Source of the DNA: Duffyella gerundensis
GTDB taxonomy: Bacteria > Pseudomonadota > Gammaproteobacteria > Enterobacterales > Enterobacteriaceae
Length of the DNA: 64,000 nt
Reading direction: 5' to 3'
Assembly (NCBI RefSeq): GCF_001517405.1
Contig: NZ_LN907827.1
Location: 3,382,915 to 3,446,914 of the forward strand
Shown here: positions 45,063 to 54,881 of the stretch, piece after piece
Position numbering within the stretch: the first letter of the stretch is position 1
How the letters are laid out: each line of letters opens with the position of its first letter
Made by a program: the position numbers and the translations under genes
Notes under the pieces: generated by a model
The model's database searches: none
What the model was told of the DNA's origin: nothing
Seen by the model: only the letters and a program-made list of their open reading frames with translations

Positions 45063-45893
45063 TTAGCGCGTCAGCAGCATCTGCTTTTGATAACGCACCG
45101 GCGTGATGCCGTAGCGGTGAGCGAAACAGCGTGTCAGATGCGCCTGATCGCTCAAGCCCACCTCCAGCGCCACCTGAGCGGCGGCATGGCCGCACGCCAG
45201 CCGCAGCTTCGCTTCGTACAGCCGAAAAGCCATCAGCATCTGATGCGGCGTTACGTGATAATGCTGGCGAAAGGCGCGCTGAAAGTGCCACGGCGACAGC
45301 GCTACCAGCTGGGCGAGCTGCTCAAGCGTGACGTTTTCGGCATAGTGCTCGCGCAGATAGTCGCGCACGATATCGAAACGATGACCCGCCTCCCGCCGTA
45401 ACGGATTGCCGATACGCGCCTGCGGGCGCAGCGCGTCAATCAGCTGCAGCAGCGTGCCCTGCCCGGCCAGCGTCGATTCGCTGTGCCACATCTGTGACAC
45501 CAGCTGCGCGACCCGCTGAGTCAGTCGGATGTCCTGATGCATGACCTCACTGAACCACCAGCCAGATTCACCGGTTAGCTGCTCCAGCATGGCCGGTTGC
45601 AGATAGATCATGCGATAACGCCAGCCCTGATCGCAGGCGGATTCGCCGGTATGCAGTTCGTCCGGGTTCATCATGATCAGGGAATCTGCCGGTGCCAGAT
45701 AGCTGGTGCCGCGATAGCGAAAGCGCTGTACGCCTGCATCAATAGTGCCGATGCCGAACGCCTCATGCGTATGGGGCTCAAAGGCGTAGCGCGAGATATG
45801 CGCGTGATAAAGCTCAACGCCGGACAGTCCCGCCAGCTGACGAAACTGCGCCCGATCTTTTTCACAGGGAAACTGCGCAGGCACCACATTCAT
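45063..45893 (-). CDS. AraC-family transcriptional regulator
   Basis: 276 residues. N-terminal cupin-type AraC ligand-binding domain (HTHEAFGIGTIDAGVQRFRYRGTSYLAPADSLIMMNPDELHTGES), C-terminal double HTH (VTLEQLAQLVALSPWHFQRAFRQHYHVTPHQMLMAFRLYEAKLRLACGHAAAQVALEVGLSDQAHLTRCFAHRYGITPVRYQ). Members of this group control adjacent amino-acid exporters. Start ATG behind GGAG. It is 109 bp from the divergent hydrolase gene; both may be targets. Effector not known. Confidence 0.9.
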   Translation of the reverse strand: MNVVPAQFPCEKDRAQFRQLAGLSGVELYHAHISRYAFEPHTHEAFGIGTIDAGVQRFRYRGTSYLAPADSLIMMNPDELHTGESACDQGWRYRMIYLQPAMLEQLTGESGWWFSEVMHQDIRLTQRVAQLVSQMWHSESTLAGQGTLLQLIDALRPQARIGNPLRREAGHRFDIVRDYLREHYAENVTLEQLAQLVALSPWHFQRAFRQHYHVTPHQMLMAFRLYEAKLRLACGHAAAQVALEVGLSDQAHLTRCFAHRYGITPVRYQKQMLLTR

Positions 45894-46001
45894 GATCCAC
45901 TCCGGAAAATCTTACTGAGGCAAGTGTGCATCAGGAATAGATTGCCGTCCACGTCCCGCCAGGCGACACTCGTTTTCTTTCTTCTATAAGCAGAGGCAGC
46001 A

Positions 46002-46526
46002 ATGGAAACATCGGTGTTGGTAGTGATCGATATGCAACGGGGCGTCTTTGCCCAGCCGCGCTTTGATCAGGCGGGTCGCGTTGAGCGCATCAACCAACTT
46101 ATCGCTGCGGCGCACCAGACGATTTTCATTCAGCATGTTGAAGGCGAGATGCAGCCCGACAGTGAGGCCTGGCAGCTGCTGCCGGAGATCGAACAACCGG
46201 CCAACGCGCTCTACATTAATAAAACCGCCTGCGACAGTTTTTGGCACACCACGCTGGAAGCGCAGCTGACTGCCGGCGCGCACCGTGGCTTTGTGATTTG
46301 CGGCTGCGCGACCGACTACTGCGTGGACTGCACGGTGAAAACCGCGGCCACCAAAGGCTTTCGCGTCACGGTTGCCGCTGATGCGCACACCACCGCCGAT
46401 CGCACCTTTGCCAGCGCCGAACAGCTCATCGGCCAGCACAATGAAGTGTGGGCATCGCTGTCGCTGCCGGGCAACGCTATCCAGGTCGTGGAAAGCGCGG
46501 CTATTTTGCAGCAGTGGCGCAGCTGA
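46002..46526 (+). CDS. Isochorismatase-like cysteine hydrolase
   Basis: 174 residues. Catalytic triad seen: Asp in VLVVIDMQRG (residue 10), Lys in NALYINKTACDSFW (near residue 74) and Cys in FVICGCATDYCVDCTVKTA. The cis-peptide GCATDYCVD motif is typical of the family. Members hydrolyse amides or nicotinamide; substrate unknown. The AGAGG ribosome binding site is 6 bases before ATG. Divergent to the AraC gene; the terminator at 46547-46574 closes it. Confidence 0.88.
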   Translation: METSVLVVIDMQRGVFAQPRFDQAGRVERINQLIAAAHQTIFIQHVEGEMQPDSEAWQLLPEIEQPANALYINKTACDSFWHTTLEAQLTAGAHRGFVICGCATDYCVDCTVKTAATKGFRVTVAADAHTTADRTFASAEQLIGQHNEVWASLSLPGNAIQVVESAAILQQWRS

Positions 46527-46546
46527 ACCCTGACGTCATGGCATAA

Positions 46547-46574
46547 AAAAAGGCGCCCAATCCGGCGCCTTTTT
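46547..46574. terminator. Bidirectional terminator hydrolase / treS
   Basis: Stem AAAAGGCGCC / GGCGCCTTTT with a 6-base loop, A- and T-runs on both sides. Confidence 0.93.
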
Positions 46575-46603
46575 GCTGTGCGGCCTGAGAGGCCGCGTCC
46601 ACA

Positions 46604-48685
46604 TCAGTAAACGTCAGTGTTAATGCTTGGCAGCGCGCTCACGACGCGCAGGCAGAGCCCTTCATAAGGCTCCAGGTTAAACACGAATTCGCCGTTCTCC
46701 TGCAGATCGCCTTCCAGCGTTTCATGCAGCATATCGACCACTGCACCCGGCGCCACGTTCTCCAGCACCATCGTCTCCTGAATCGCTACCGCACTGAAAT
46801 TCAGCGCGGTGATCTGAATGCCGCGGCCAGCCGGCAGTTCATGCACCATCACCAACAGCCCCGGCGACTGCACGTCAGGAATCGCCAGCTGCTTACTGGC
46901 GGCAATGCCATAATCCTGACGGATCCGCAGGATCTGCTTCAGCTTATTGGCAAATGAATCGGGATCGTTGAGCTGATGGCTCAGGCTACCGTATAGCGCG
47001 GTCGCTTTTGGCAATCCATCTTTTGAGAACGCCGCCTCGGGATCGACATCCGCCAGATCGTAGGCACCACGCTGGATCCAGCGCGTATCACCATCGGCCA
47101 TACGATCGCTGACCTGATCCGGATTCAGCGGCAGCGCGCCAACCAGATCCCAACCGGACAGAGCGAACACGCCAGGCTGCAGCGCGTTGTACATCGCCAG
47201 CAGCAGATGAAGCTGTTTGATGCGTTCGATGTCGTCGCTGTTGATGGTGCTGAGATCGCGGATGCCGAGCGCCGCCGCCGCCACGCTGGCGCTGGTACAG
47301 GCGATGCCGTTGGTCACAAAGCGCATGTTGTAAGGCGCATGGGCACCGCACAATTTTTCATACATGGTTTCACGAATGTGCTCACGCAGGATCGCGCCAG
47401 GCAGCATCTGACCGTTAAAGGAGAAGTTATCTTCGGCGTGCAGCGTCCAGAAGTGCACCAGCTCGGTGGTCAGCTCATCGTGGTTTTGCAGGGCGTGAAT
47501 CAGCGAGGCGGGATCGATGCCATATTCATGCACCTTGCGCAGCATCATGCGTAGAAATTCGGTGTCGCCAGTCATCAGCGCATGCTGATAAGCAGGACGC
47601 GTGATGAAGTCATACGACAGATCCGAACCGCCTTTCGACATCATGGCAATGTCGTCGATGGCCAGGTTGAGTTCCTGGAAGCTGAAGCCGCCCGCCTTGC
47701 GGATCATGCCGCCAAGCAGCTGATTGCCGGTTACCGACAGCGGATGGCTTTCTGACCAGGCCTTGCCGCTCTGACGACGTTCGACGCCAAGGAAGCCGTT
47801 GGCATCCAGACGCAGCCCGCGCGCGCCCATCACATCGAGACAATGCAGCGCATCGCCAATGATCAGCTGCTGGGCAGCAAAGCTCGGGTCGAGCCAGTTG
47901 AGCGACGGCTGCCCCTCTTTGAAGTAGTGCAGATACACCCAGCGACGCACTTTACCGTCAACGCCGGTAATCGGCAGCGTGGCGCTCCAGTCGGTCTCTT
48001 TAATGCCTGGCTCAAAGAAGATCACACGCTGCAGCTGGCCGACGATGTAGCCTTTTTCGCGCAGCAGATCCACGGTATCCGGCATCAGGTTTACCGCATC
48101 GCGCCCTTCCGGCACCTGCGGCAGATGCGCCCAGTCCTCTTCTTTGATTTCAACCATATGATACAGGCCGGGATAATCGCCATAAGCCAGTTCCGCCAGC
48201 CGGAAATCAGCGCCTTTACCGGTATGCGAAGGAATGACGTCATCAATGACGATGGCATTGTGTACCGATGCCTGACGGCTGATAGCGACATACTCTTCAA
48301 GCGTGCCGAAACGTGAATCGATCTCCAGCGAAATACGGTCAAAGTTGCCATCGATTGACGGCGTGGCGTCGTAGCCGCTGAGTCCGCCGCCCATCTTGGT
48401 CGGCCCGGTGTGGATCGCCTGAATGCCGATGCTGGCAAACTGCTGCCACAGCTCCGGGCTGCTCAGGGTTTTCAATACGGAGTCCTCGCCAGCGGTGATG
48501 ATTGACCCCGGATAGGCGGCGAACCACACCGATGCGGTGGCAGACGCGCCGCGCGGCCTCGCTTCCGCATAGGGATTCATCCACATGCGGGCCTGACCGC
48601 TATAAAGGCGGGTGCGTTGACGGATCTTTTCCAGCATAGAGTTTTCAAGCAGCCACTGGACATACTCGGCTTTCGGTACGGTCAT
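46604..48685 (-). CDS. treS: Trehalose synthase (maltose alpha-D-glucosyltransferase)
   Basis: A 693-residue GH13 enzyme that interconverts maltose and trehalose. It resembles the Pseudomonas stutzeri/putida type more than the actinobacterial one. GH13 regions: [29 protein letters not shown] (nucleophile Asp), [13 protein letters not shown] (acid/base Glu) and [14 protein letters not shown] (third Asp). [24 protein letters not shown] start ([15 protein letters not shown]) is diagnostic. The start [14 protein letters not shown] follows GAGGATAATT. It stands alone, without a maltokinase domain or treY/treZ. It sits between ssb and an accessory gene, where E. coli has none. A possible osmoprotectant role. 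Confidence 0.93.
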   Translation of the reverse strand: MTVPKAEYVQWLLENSMLEKIRQRTRLYSGQARMWMNPYAEARPRGASATASVWFAAYPGSIITAGEDSVLKTLSSPELWQQFASIGIQAIHTGPTKMGGGLSGYDATPSIDGNFDRISLEIDSRFGTLEEYVAISRQASVHNAIVIDDVIPSHTGKGADFRLAELAYGDYPGLYHMVEIKEEDWAHLPQVPEGRDAVNLMPDTVDLLREKGYIVGQLQRVIFFEPGIKETDWSATLPITGVDGKVRRWVYLHYFKEGQPSLNWLDPSFAAQQLIIGDALHCLDVMGARGLRLDANGFLGVERRQSGKAWSESHPLSVTGNQLLGGMIRKAGGFSFQELNLAIDDIAMMSKGGSDLSYDFITRPAYQHALMTGDTEFLRMMLRKVHEYGIDPASLIHALQNHDELTTELVHFWTLHAEDNFSFNGQMLPGAILREHIRETMYEKLCGAHAPYNMRFVTNGIACTSASVAAAALGIRDLSTINSDDIERIKQLHLLLAMYNALQPGVFALSGWDLVGALPLNPDQVSDRMADGDTRWIQRGAYDLADVDPEAAFSKDGLPKATALYGSLSHQLNDPDSFANKLKQILRIRQDYGIAASKQLAIPDVQSPGLLVMVHELPAGRGIQITALNFSAVAIQETMVLENVAPGAVVDMLHETLEGDLQENGEFVFNLEPYEGLCLRVVSALPSINTDVY

Positions 48686-48929
48686 AATTATCCTCACGTC
48701 AGGACTCTCTGCGGAGCCATTAAGAACTTATACCGCGCTGGGGGGCTGAGGTGGGTCGGCCTTTCAGGCCATCCTCGACATGAAGAGCCCGGCTTTATCT
48801 GCGTTAGCCCAGGCAGCCAGTAAACGCCTCACCGTTCAGGGTCAGGCAGGCAGCACACAATCAGGAACGTATAGCATAGTGAATCGGCATAAATGATCCA
48901 CTCTGCGCGGGCAGAGAAAGGCAATAAAA

Positions 48930-48950
48930 AAGCCTTGCAGAGCAAGGCTT
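48930..48950 (-). terminator. Terminator of ssb
   Basis: 9-bp stem AAGCCTTGC / GCAAGGCTT, loop AGA, T-run on the minus strand. Confidence 0.92.
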
Positions 48951-48981
48951 AGGAAAAATCAGAATATCGGCAATCGAAATC

Positions 48982-49545
48982 TTAGAACGGGATGTCGTCG
49001 TCGAAATCGATAGGCGGTTCGTTGTTGTTAGCCGGTGCGCTGTTCTGCTGCTGCGGACGAGACTGCGCGCCGCCGCTGAACTGGTTATTTGCGCCCTGCT
49101 GCTGTTGCTGCTGCGGTTGCTGTGGCTGGCCCCAACCGTTGTTGTTGCCCTGACCGCCGCCTGCCGGTGCGCCTGCACCCGCTGCGCCGCCGCTCTGACG
49201 GCCGCCAAGCATCTGCATGGTGCCGCCCACGTTTACGACCACTTCGGTGGTGTATTTTTCCTGGCCGCTTTGGTCAGTCCACTTACGCGTCTGCAGTGCG
49301 CCTTCGATATAAACTTGGGAACCTTTACGCAGGTATTCGCCCGCGACTTCCGCCAGCTTGCCGAACAGCACAACGCGGTGCCACTCGGTTTTCTCTTTGG
49401 TTTCGCCAGTTTGCTTGTCACGCCAGCTCTCAGACGTGGCCAGAGTAATGTTGGCAACGGCGCCACCATTGGGCATGTAGCGAACTTCCGGGTCCTGACC
49501 CAGATTCCCTACCAGAATTACTTTATTTACGCCTCTGCTGGCCAT
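48982..49545 (-). CDS. ssb: Single-stranded DNA-binding protein
   Basis: 187 residues. N-terminal OB fold: [59 protein letters not shown] and [30 protein letters not shown]. Gly/Gln-rich linker with a long polyglutamine-like tract, and the acidic tip DFDDDIPF that recruits repair and replication partners. Essential for replication, recombination and SOS. Divergent from uvrA with a LexA box between. Linker length varies between strains. Confidence 0.98.
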   Translation of the reverse strand: MASRGVNKVILVGNLGQDPEVRYMPNGGAVANITLATSESWRDKQTGETKEKTEWHRVVLFGKLAEVAGEYLRKGSQVYIEGALQTRKWTDQSGQEKYTTEVVVNVGGTMQMLGGRQSGGAAGAGAPAGGGQGNNNGWGQPQQPQQQQQQGANNQFSGGAQSRPQQQNSAPANNNEPPIDFDDDIPF

Positions 49546-49670
49546 GTTGAACTCTCCAAATGTGTATTGACGTACATTTTAATCGATCAATTCTAACACG
49601 CCACCGGGATGGCGCATACTCAGGATCACGCTTCCAATTTTCCTCCAGTCGTTACCCAGTTGCAACAGAA

Positions 49671-49690
49671 TACTGGATATCCATTCAGGT
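49671..49690. promoter_or_regulatory. LexA (SOS) box between ssb and uvrA
   Basis: TACTGGATATCCATTCAGGT: CTG-N10-CAG core with the TA before it, aligned with the E. coli uvrA box. 83 bp before the uvrA start; it can also affect ssb. Confidence 0.9.
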
Positions 49691-49773
49691 TTTTTTATGC
49701 CATAATAATACGTTTCGTTCTGGCCATGCCGGGGAGTCAGGCATGGTGACGTCTGTTAATCCGGGAAATGTGA

Positions 49774-52602
49774 ATGGATAAGATTGAAGTCCGTGGGGCG
49801 CGTACCCACAATTTGAAAAACATCAACCTGACCATCCCGCGCGACAAGCTGATTGTCGTCACCGGCCTGTCAGGTTCAGGCAAGTCCTCGCTGGCGTTTG
49901 ATACGCTTTATGCCGAGGGCCAACGCCGTTATGTAGAATCCCTCTCTGCTTATGCCCGTCAGTTCCTGTCGCTGATGGAGAAGCCCGATGTCGATCACAT
50001 CGAAGGCTTGTCGCCTGCTATTTCCATTGAGCAGAAGTCCACTTCACATAACCCACGATCAACCGTCGGCACCATTACCGAGATTCACGACTACCTGCGC
50101 CTGCTGTTTGCACGCGTTGGCGAGCCGCGCTGTCCCGATCACGATGTCACGCTGGCCGCGCAAACCGTCAGTCAGATGGTGGACAACGTGCTGGCACTGC
50201 CGGAAGGCAGCCGCCTGATGCTGCTGGCACCGGTGGTGAAAGATCGTAAAGGCGAGCACAGCAAAACGCTGGAGAATCTGGCGGCGCAGGGTTACATCCG
50301 TGCACGCATCGATGGCGAAGTGTGCGATCTCTCCGATCCGCCGAAGCTGGAACTGCAGAAGAAGCACACCATCGAAGTGGTTATCGATCGCTTTAAAGTA
50401 CGCGACGATCTTTCCACTCGCCTGGCTGAATCCTTTGAGACCGCGCTGGAGATGTCCGGCGGCACAGCGATCGTCGCGGACATGGACGACAGCAGTGTTG
50501 AAGAGCTGCTGTTCTCGGCCAACTTTGCCTGCCCGATTTGTGGTTACAGCATGAGTGAGCTGGAGCCGCGCCTGTTTTCGTTTAACAACCCGGCGGGCGC
50601 CTGCCCTACCTGCGACGGCCTCGGCGTACAGCAATATTTCGATCCCGATCGCGTGGTGCAAAACCCGGAATTGTCACTGGCCGGCGGCGCGATTCGCGGC
50701 TGGGATCGCCGTAATTTCTACTATTTCCAGATGCTGCGTTCCCTTGCTGAGCACCTGCAGTTTGATGTGGAAGAGCCGTTCAACACGCTGAGCGAAAAAG
50801 CGCAGCAGGTGGTGTTATACGGTTCCGGCAAAGAGAACATCGAATTTAAGTACATCAACGATCGCGGCGATACCTCGGTGCGTCGTCATCCGTTTGAAGG
50901 CGTGCTGCATAACATGGAGCGCCGCTATAAAGAAACCGAATCTTCGGCGGTGCGCGAAGATCTGGCGAAGTTCATCAGCAACCGCGCCTGCGCCACCTGC
51001 GAAGGCACGCGTCTGCGTCGCGAAGCGCGTCACGTGTACGTTGAAAACACCACGCTGCCGACCATCTCTGACATGAGCATTGGTCATGCGATGGAGTTTT
51101 TTCAGAACATGAAGCTCAGCGGTCAGCGGGCACAAATCGCCGAGAAGGTGCTGAAAGAGATTGGCGATCGCCTGCGCTTCCTGGTGAACGTCGGCCTTAA
51201 CTACCTGTCGATGTCCCGTTCCGCTGAAACGCTCTCCGGCGGTGAAGCGCAGCGTATTCGTCTGGCCAGCCAGATTGGCGCCGGTTTAGTTGGCGTTATG
51301 TACGTGCTGGATGAGCCATCAATTGGCCTGCATCAGCGCGATAACGAACGCTTGCTGGAGACGCTGATTCATCTGCGTAACCTCGGCAACACGGTGATCG
51401 TGGTTGAGCATGATGAAGATGCGATTCGTGCTGCGGACCATGTGATCGATATCGGTCCCGGCGCGGGCGTGCATGGTGGTCAGGTGGTGGCTGAAGGCAC
51501 CGTCGATGACATCATGGCGCAGGAAGCGTCGTTGACCGGCCAGTATCTCAGCGGCAAACGCGGTATCCGCGTGCCAGAGCAGCGCGTGCAGGGCGATCCG
51601 TCCAAGGTGCTGAAAATCACCGGCGCACGCGGCAACAACCTGAAAGATGTCACGCTGACGCTGCCGGTTGGGCTGTTTACCTGCGTCACCGGCGTATCGG
51701 GATCCGGCAAATCCACGCTGATCAACGATACCCTGTTCCCGATCGCTCAGCGCGTGCTCAACGGTGCCACCATCGCCGAGCCAGCGCCTTACCGTGAAGT
51801 CAGCGGTATGGATCATTTTGATAAGGTGATCGACATCGATCAAAGCCCGATTGGACGCACACCGCGATCCAACCCGGCCACCTACACCGGCATCTTTACG
51901 CCAGTGCGCGAACTGTTTGCTGGCGTGCCGGAAGCGCGTTCACGCGGCTACAATCCGGGCCGCTTCAGCTTTAACGTGCGCGGCGGACGCTGCGAAGCCT
52001 GTCAGGGCGATGGCGTGATCAAAGTTGAGATGCACTTCCTGCCGGATATCTATGTGCCGTGCGACCAGTGTAAAGGTAAGCGTTATAACCGTGAAACGCT
52101 GGAAGTGAAGTACAAAGGTAAAAGCATTCATGAAGTGCTGGAGATGACCATTGAAGAGGCGCGCGAGTTCTTTGACGCGGTGCCAGCGCTGGCACGTAAG
52201 CTGCAAACGCTGATCGATGTGGGCCTCTCTTATATTCGTCTTGGTCAGTCAGCCACTACGTTGTCAGGCGGTGAAGCCCAGCGCGTGAAGCTGGCACGTG
52301 AGCTGTCGAAACGCGGCACCGGCCAAACGCTCTATATTCTGGATGAGCCGACCACCGGTCTGCACTTTGCCGATATCCAGCAGCTGCTGGAAGTGCTGCA
52401 TCAGCTGCGCGACCAGGGCAATACCATCGTAGTGATTGAGCACAATCTCGACGTGATCAAAACCGCTGACTGGATTGTTGATCTGGGTCCGGAAGGCGGC
52501 AGCGGCGGCGGCGAGATTCTGGTTTCTGGTACACCGGAAACGGTGGCGGAATGCGAGAAATCACACACTGCTCGCTTCCTGAAACCTCTGTTAACACAAT
52601 AA
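49774..52602 (+). CDS. uvrA: UvrABC excinuclease subunit A
   Basis: A 942-residue damage-recognition ATPase of nucleotide excision repair. Two ABC modules: Walker [11 protein letters not shown] near residue 31 and [10 protein letters not shown] near 640; signatures [16 protein letters not shown] and [16 protein letters not shown]; two zinc fingers ([18 protein letters not shown] and [27 protein letters not shown]). UvrB-binding and DNA insertion domains lie between. It loads UvrB at distorted DNA. The ATG follows a gap with the SOS box. Confidence 0.99.
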   Translation: MDKIEVRGARTHNLKNINLTIPRDKLIVVTGLSGSGKSSLAFDTLYAEGQRRYVESLSAYARQFLSLMEKPDVDHIEGLSPAISIEQKSTSHNPRSTVGTITEIHDYLRLLFARVGEPRCPDHDVTLAAQTVSQMVDNVLALPEGSRLMLLAPVVKDRKGEHSKTLENLAAQGYIRARIDGEVCDLSDPPKLELQKKHTIEVVIDRFKVRDDLSTRLAESFETALEMSGGTAIVADMDDSSVEELLFSANFACPICGYSMSELEPRLFSFNNPAGACPTCDGLGVQQYFDPDRVVQNPELSLAGGAIRGWDRRNFYYFQMLRSLAEHLQFDVEEPFNTLSEKAQQVVLYGSGKENIEFKYINDRGDTSVRRHPFEGVLHNMERRYKETESSAVREDLAKFISNRACATCEGTRLRREARHVYVENTTLPTISDMSIGHAMEFFQNMKLSGQRAQIAEKVLKEIGDRLRFLVNVGLNYLSMSRSAETLSGGEAQRIRLASQIGAGLVGVMYVLDEPSIGLHQRDNERLLETLIHLRNLGNTVIVVEHDEDAIRAADHVIDIGPGAGVHGGQVVAEGTVDDIMAQEASLTGQYLSGKRGIRVPEQRVQGDPSKVLKITGARGNNLKDVTLTLPVGLFTCVTGVSGSGKSTLINDTLFPIAQRVLNGATIAEPAPYREVSGMDHFDKVIDIDQSPIGRTPRSNPATYTGIFTPVRELFAGVPEARSRGYNPGRFSFNVRGGRCEACQGDGVIKVEMHFLPDIYVPCDQCKGKRYNRETLEVKYKGKSIHEVLEMTIEEAREFFDAVPALARKLQTLIDVGLSYIRLGQSATTLSGGEAQRVKLARELSKRGTGQTLYILDEPTTGLHFADIQQLLEVLHQLRDQGNTIVVIEHNLDVIKTADWIVDLGPEGGSGGGEILVSGTPETVAECEKSHTARFLKPLLTQ

Positions 52603-52608
52603 ATCTTA

Positions 52609-52640
52609 CGGGCCGGCACAAGCTGGCCCGCTTCTCTTCT
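52609..52640 (+). terminator. Terminator of uvrA
   Basis: Stem CGGGCCGGC / GCTGGCCCG (one G-U), loop ACAA, then CTTCTCTTCT. Confidence 0.65.
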
Positions 52641-52829
52641 CTGCCCGTTTCAACGTCATCCTGCAGAATCAGGCAAGATTCAGAGACATTCAGGCATAGG
52701 CATACTGCCAATCACTCACTACTCTTAACCTGCCTCTTTCGCGCAGCTTCTTACCGCGCGAAATATTGAGACGATGATGACGTCGTCCCCTTTATTTTTC
52801 ACATCATTCACGACACGTCGGGAGACACC

Positions 52830-53894
52830 ATGAATATTACGCATGCGTATGCCGCACAGGATGCCAAATCCAAACTAGCGCCTTTTGAATATAAGCCGCG
52901 TGAACTGCGCCCTCATGATGTACAGATTGAAGTGTTGTTCTGTGGCGTCTGTCACTCCGATTTACACCAGGCGCGCAACGAGTGGAAAAACACCATTTTC
53001 CCTGTGGTGCCAGGTCATGAAATTGTTGGCCGCGTCACGGCGGTGGGTAATCAAACCCATAAATATCAGGTCGGCGATCTGGTCGGCGTTGGCTGTCTGG
53101 TCGATTCCTGCCGTAGCTGTCCGAGCTGTCAGGAAGGCCTGGAGCAGTACTGCGAAAACGGCTTTGTTGGCACCTATAACGGCCAGGATCGCGAAACCGG
53201 CGATATCACCTACGGCGGTTACTCCACCAGCATCACCGTGACCGAAGACTTTGTGCTGAAAGTGCCGGAGAACCTGGATCTGGCTGGCGTGGCACCGCTG
53301 CTGTGCGCGGGCATCACCACCTATTCACCGCTGCGCCACTGGAACGTGGGCCCTGGCCAGAAAGTCGGCATCGTGGGTCTCGGCGGCCTCGGCCACATGG
53401 GCGTGAAAATCGCACACGCGATGGGCGCGAAAGTGGTGCTGTTCACCACCTCGCCGTCAAAAGTAGAAGACGGCAAACGCCTGGGCGCGGATGAAGTGGT
53501 TATCTCTAAAGATGCCGATCAGATGGCGCAGCACACCAACAGCTTCGATTTCATTCTGAATACCGTGGCAGCGCAGCACGATCTGAACCCGTTCATTAAC
53601 CTGCTCAAGCGCGACGGCACCATGACGCTGGTCGGCGTACCAGAGCATGACCATCCGGCTCCGCAGGTGGTTAACATGATCTTTAAACGCCGCAGCATCG
53701 CCGGTTCTCTGATCGGTGGCATCGCTGAAACGCAGGAGATGCTCGACTTCTGTGGCAAGCACAACATCATTTCTGACATCGAAATGATCAACATGAATCA
53801 GATCAATGAAGCCTATGAACGCATGCTGAAAAGCGACGTGAAATACCGCTTCGTGATCGATATCGATTCACTGCGTAAAGAAGCTAACGCGTAA
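52830..53894 (+). CDS. Zinc-dependent NAD(P) alcohol dehydrogenase, YahK/CAD type
   Basis: 354 residues of the medium-chain family. Catalytic zinc ligands in GVCHSDLHQARNEW, PVVPGHEIVGRV; structural zinc four cysteines in CLVDSCRSCPSCQEGLEQYC; Rossmann VGIVGLGGLGHMGVKIAHAMGA. Best resembles E. coli YahK, a broad NADPH aldehyde reductase (also cinnamyl alcohol dehydrogenases). The substrate is not certain. The ATG follows TCGGGAGACACC. Its own terminator follows. Confidence 0.93.
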   Translation: MNITHAYAAQDAKSKLAPFEYKPRELRPHDVQIEVLFCGVCHSDLHQARNEWKNTIFPVVPGHEIVGRVTAVGNQTHKYQVGDLVGVGCLVDSCRSCPSCQEGLEQYCENGFVGTYNGQDRETGDITYGGYSTSITVTEDFVLKVPENLDLAGVAPLLCAGITTYSPLRHWNVGPGQKVGIVGLGGLGHMGVKIAHAMGAKVVLFTTSPSKVEDGKRLGADEVVISKDADQMAQHTNSFDFILNTVAAQHDLNPFINLLKRDGTMTLVGVPEHDHPAPQVVNMIFKRRSIAGSLIGGIAETQEMLDFCGKHNIISDIEMINMNQINEAYERMLKSDVKYRFVIDIDSLRKEANA

Positions 53895-53915
53895 ATCGCG
53901 ACGGCAAGATGATCC

Positions 53916-53946
53916 AGCGGCCTGCATCTTCAGGCCGCTTTTTTTT
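53916..53946 (+). terminator. Terminator of the alcohol dehydrogenase gene
   Basis: 9-bp stem AGCGGCCTG / CAGGCCGCT, 6-base loop, then eight T. Confidence 0.95.
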
Positions 53947-53964
53947 GCCCGCGAACAGACGAAT

Positions 53965-54294
53965 TCAGTGGCCTTTGGTTGCCAGTGCCTGCTGCAACGA
54001 CGCATCCACCAGATAATAAATCTGTGAATCTTTTAGCGTGCCATCAAGAAACAGCGTGCTCCAGTGCGATTTATTAAGCTGCTGGCTGGGAAAAACATCT
54101 TCATGCTCTTCGCGCAGCAGGTCGGCCAGCGCAGGCGTCGATTTTAGCGACACCGCCGGGCGATCGTTAACCTGATGAAACATCGCGAACAGCACGCCAT
54201 CCGCCTGCACCTGCGTGGCCTGCAGCGCCTCATGCTCTTGTTGCTCCGCGCCTGGCTTCGCCATGCAGTAGGAAAGCAGCTCCGATGTGGTCAT
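53965..54294 (-). CDS. yjbR: MmcQ/YjbR family protein
   Basis: 109 residues with a CyaY-like fold. SELLSYCMAKPGAEQQEH start, LFAMF, VSLKSTPALADLLREEHEDVFPSQQLNKSHWSTLFLDGTL; a DNA-binding double-wing structure is known for the E. coli protein. Function not settled. It follows yjbQ after two bases, so the two are coupled. Confidence 0.93.
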   Translation of the reverse strand: MTTSELLSYCMAKPGAEQQEHEALQATQVQADGVLFAMFHQVNDRPAVSLKSTPALADLLREEHEDVFPSQQLNKSHWSTLFLDGTLKDSQIYYLVDASLQQALATKGH

Positions 54295-54296
54295 TG

Positions 54297-54710
54297 TTAT
54301 TCTCCTTGCAGCGTGGCGACGATGCGTCGCGATCCGCCATGATTGCGATGTTCGCCCAGCCAGATGCCCTGCCAGGTGCCCAAAAGCAGTTTGCCTTTGC
54401 TGACCGGCAGCGTCAGTGAAACGCCGAGTGAAGAAGATTTAATGTGGGCAGGCATATCGTCTGCGCCTTCATAGTCATGCTCATAATCTGCGTTTTCCGG
54501 TACCTGACGCAGAAAATGGTTTTCCATATCACTGCGCACGGTGGGATCGCAGTTTTCATTCAACGTCAGGGAAGCGGAGGTGTGCAGCAGCAGCAGATGC
54601 AACAGGCCTGTTTTTACCTCGCCTAACGGCAGCTTGCCGACGATCTCATCGGTCACCAGGTGAAAACCGCGCGTTTTGGCACCGAGGGAGAGAGTTTGCT
54701 GATACCACAT
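54297..54710 (-). CDS. yjbQ: UPF0047 protein YjbQ
   Basis: 137 residues starting [23 protein letters not shown], eight bases after AAGGAG. Conserved [30 protein letters not shown] and [40 protein letters not shown] with metal-binding His. Weak thiamine phosphate synthase activity has been reported for the family; its real role is unknown. An earlier in-frame ATG gives unrelated residues. First in the yjbQR operon. Confidence 0.94.
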   Translation of the reverse strand: MWYQQTLSLGAKTRGFHLVTDEIVGKLPLGEVKTGLLHLLLLHTSASLTLNENCDPTVRSDMENHFLRQVPENADYEHDYEGADDMPAHIKSSSLGVSLTLPVSKGKLLLGTWQGIWLGEHRNHGGSRRIVATLQGE

Positions 54711-54790
54711 AAAAAAGCTCCTTAACGAAATGGTCCCGTTAAGTGTGCAGCAAATGGCTGAAAGGTAAACCTGTGGCGCGCACAAAGCGA

Positions 54791-54818
54791 AAAAAAACGG
54801 CGGGACGAAGGCCGCCGT
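54791..54818 (-). terminator. Terminator of katB
   Basis: ACGGCGG / CCGCCGT stem with an 8-base loop, followed on the minus strand by seven T. 63 bases past the katB stop. Confidence 0.88.
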
Positions 54819-54881
54819 AAACTCTCCTACCGCCTGGGAATCTTGCTCAGGCGCGCAGGAGATAAAAACTATCGTGCACCA

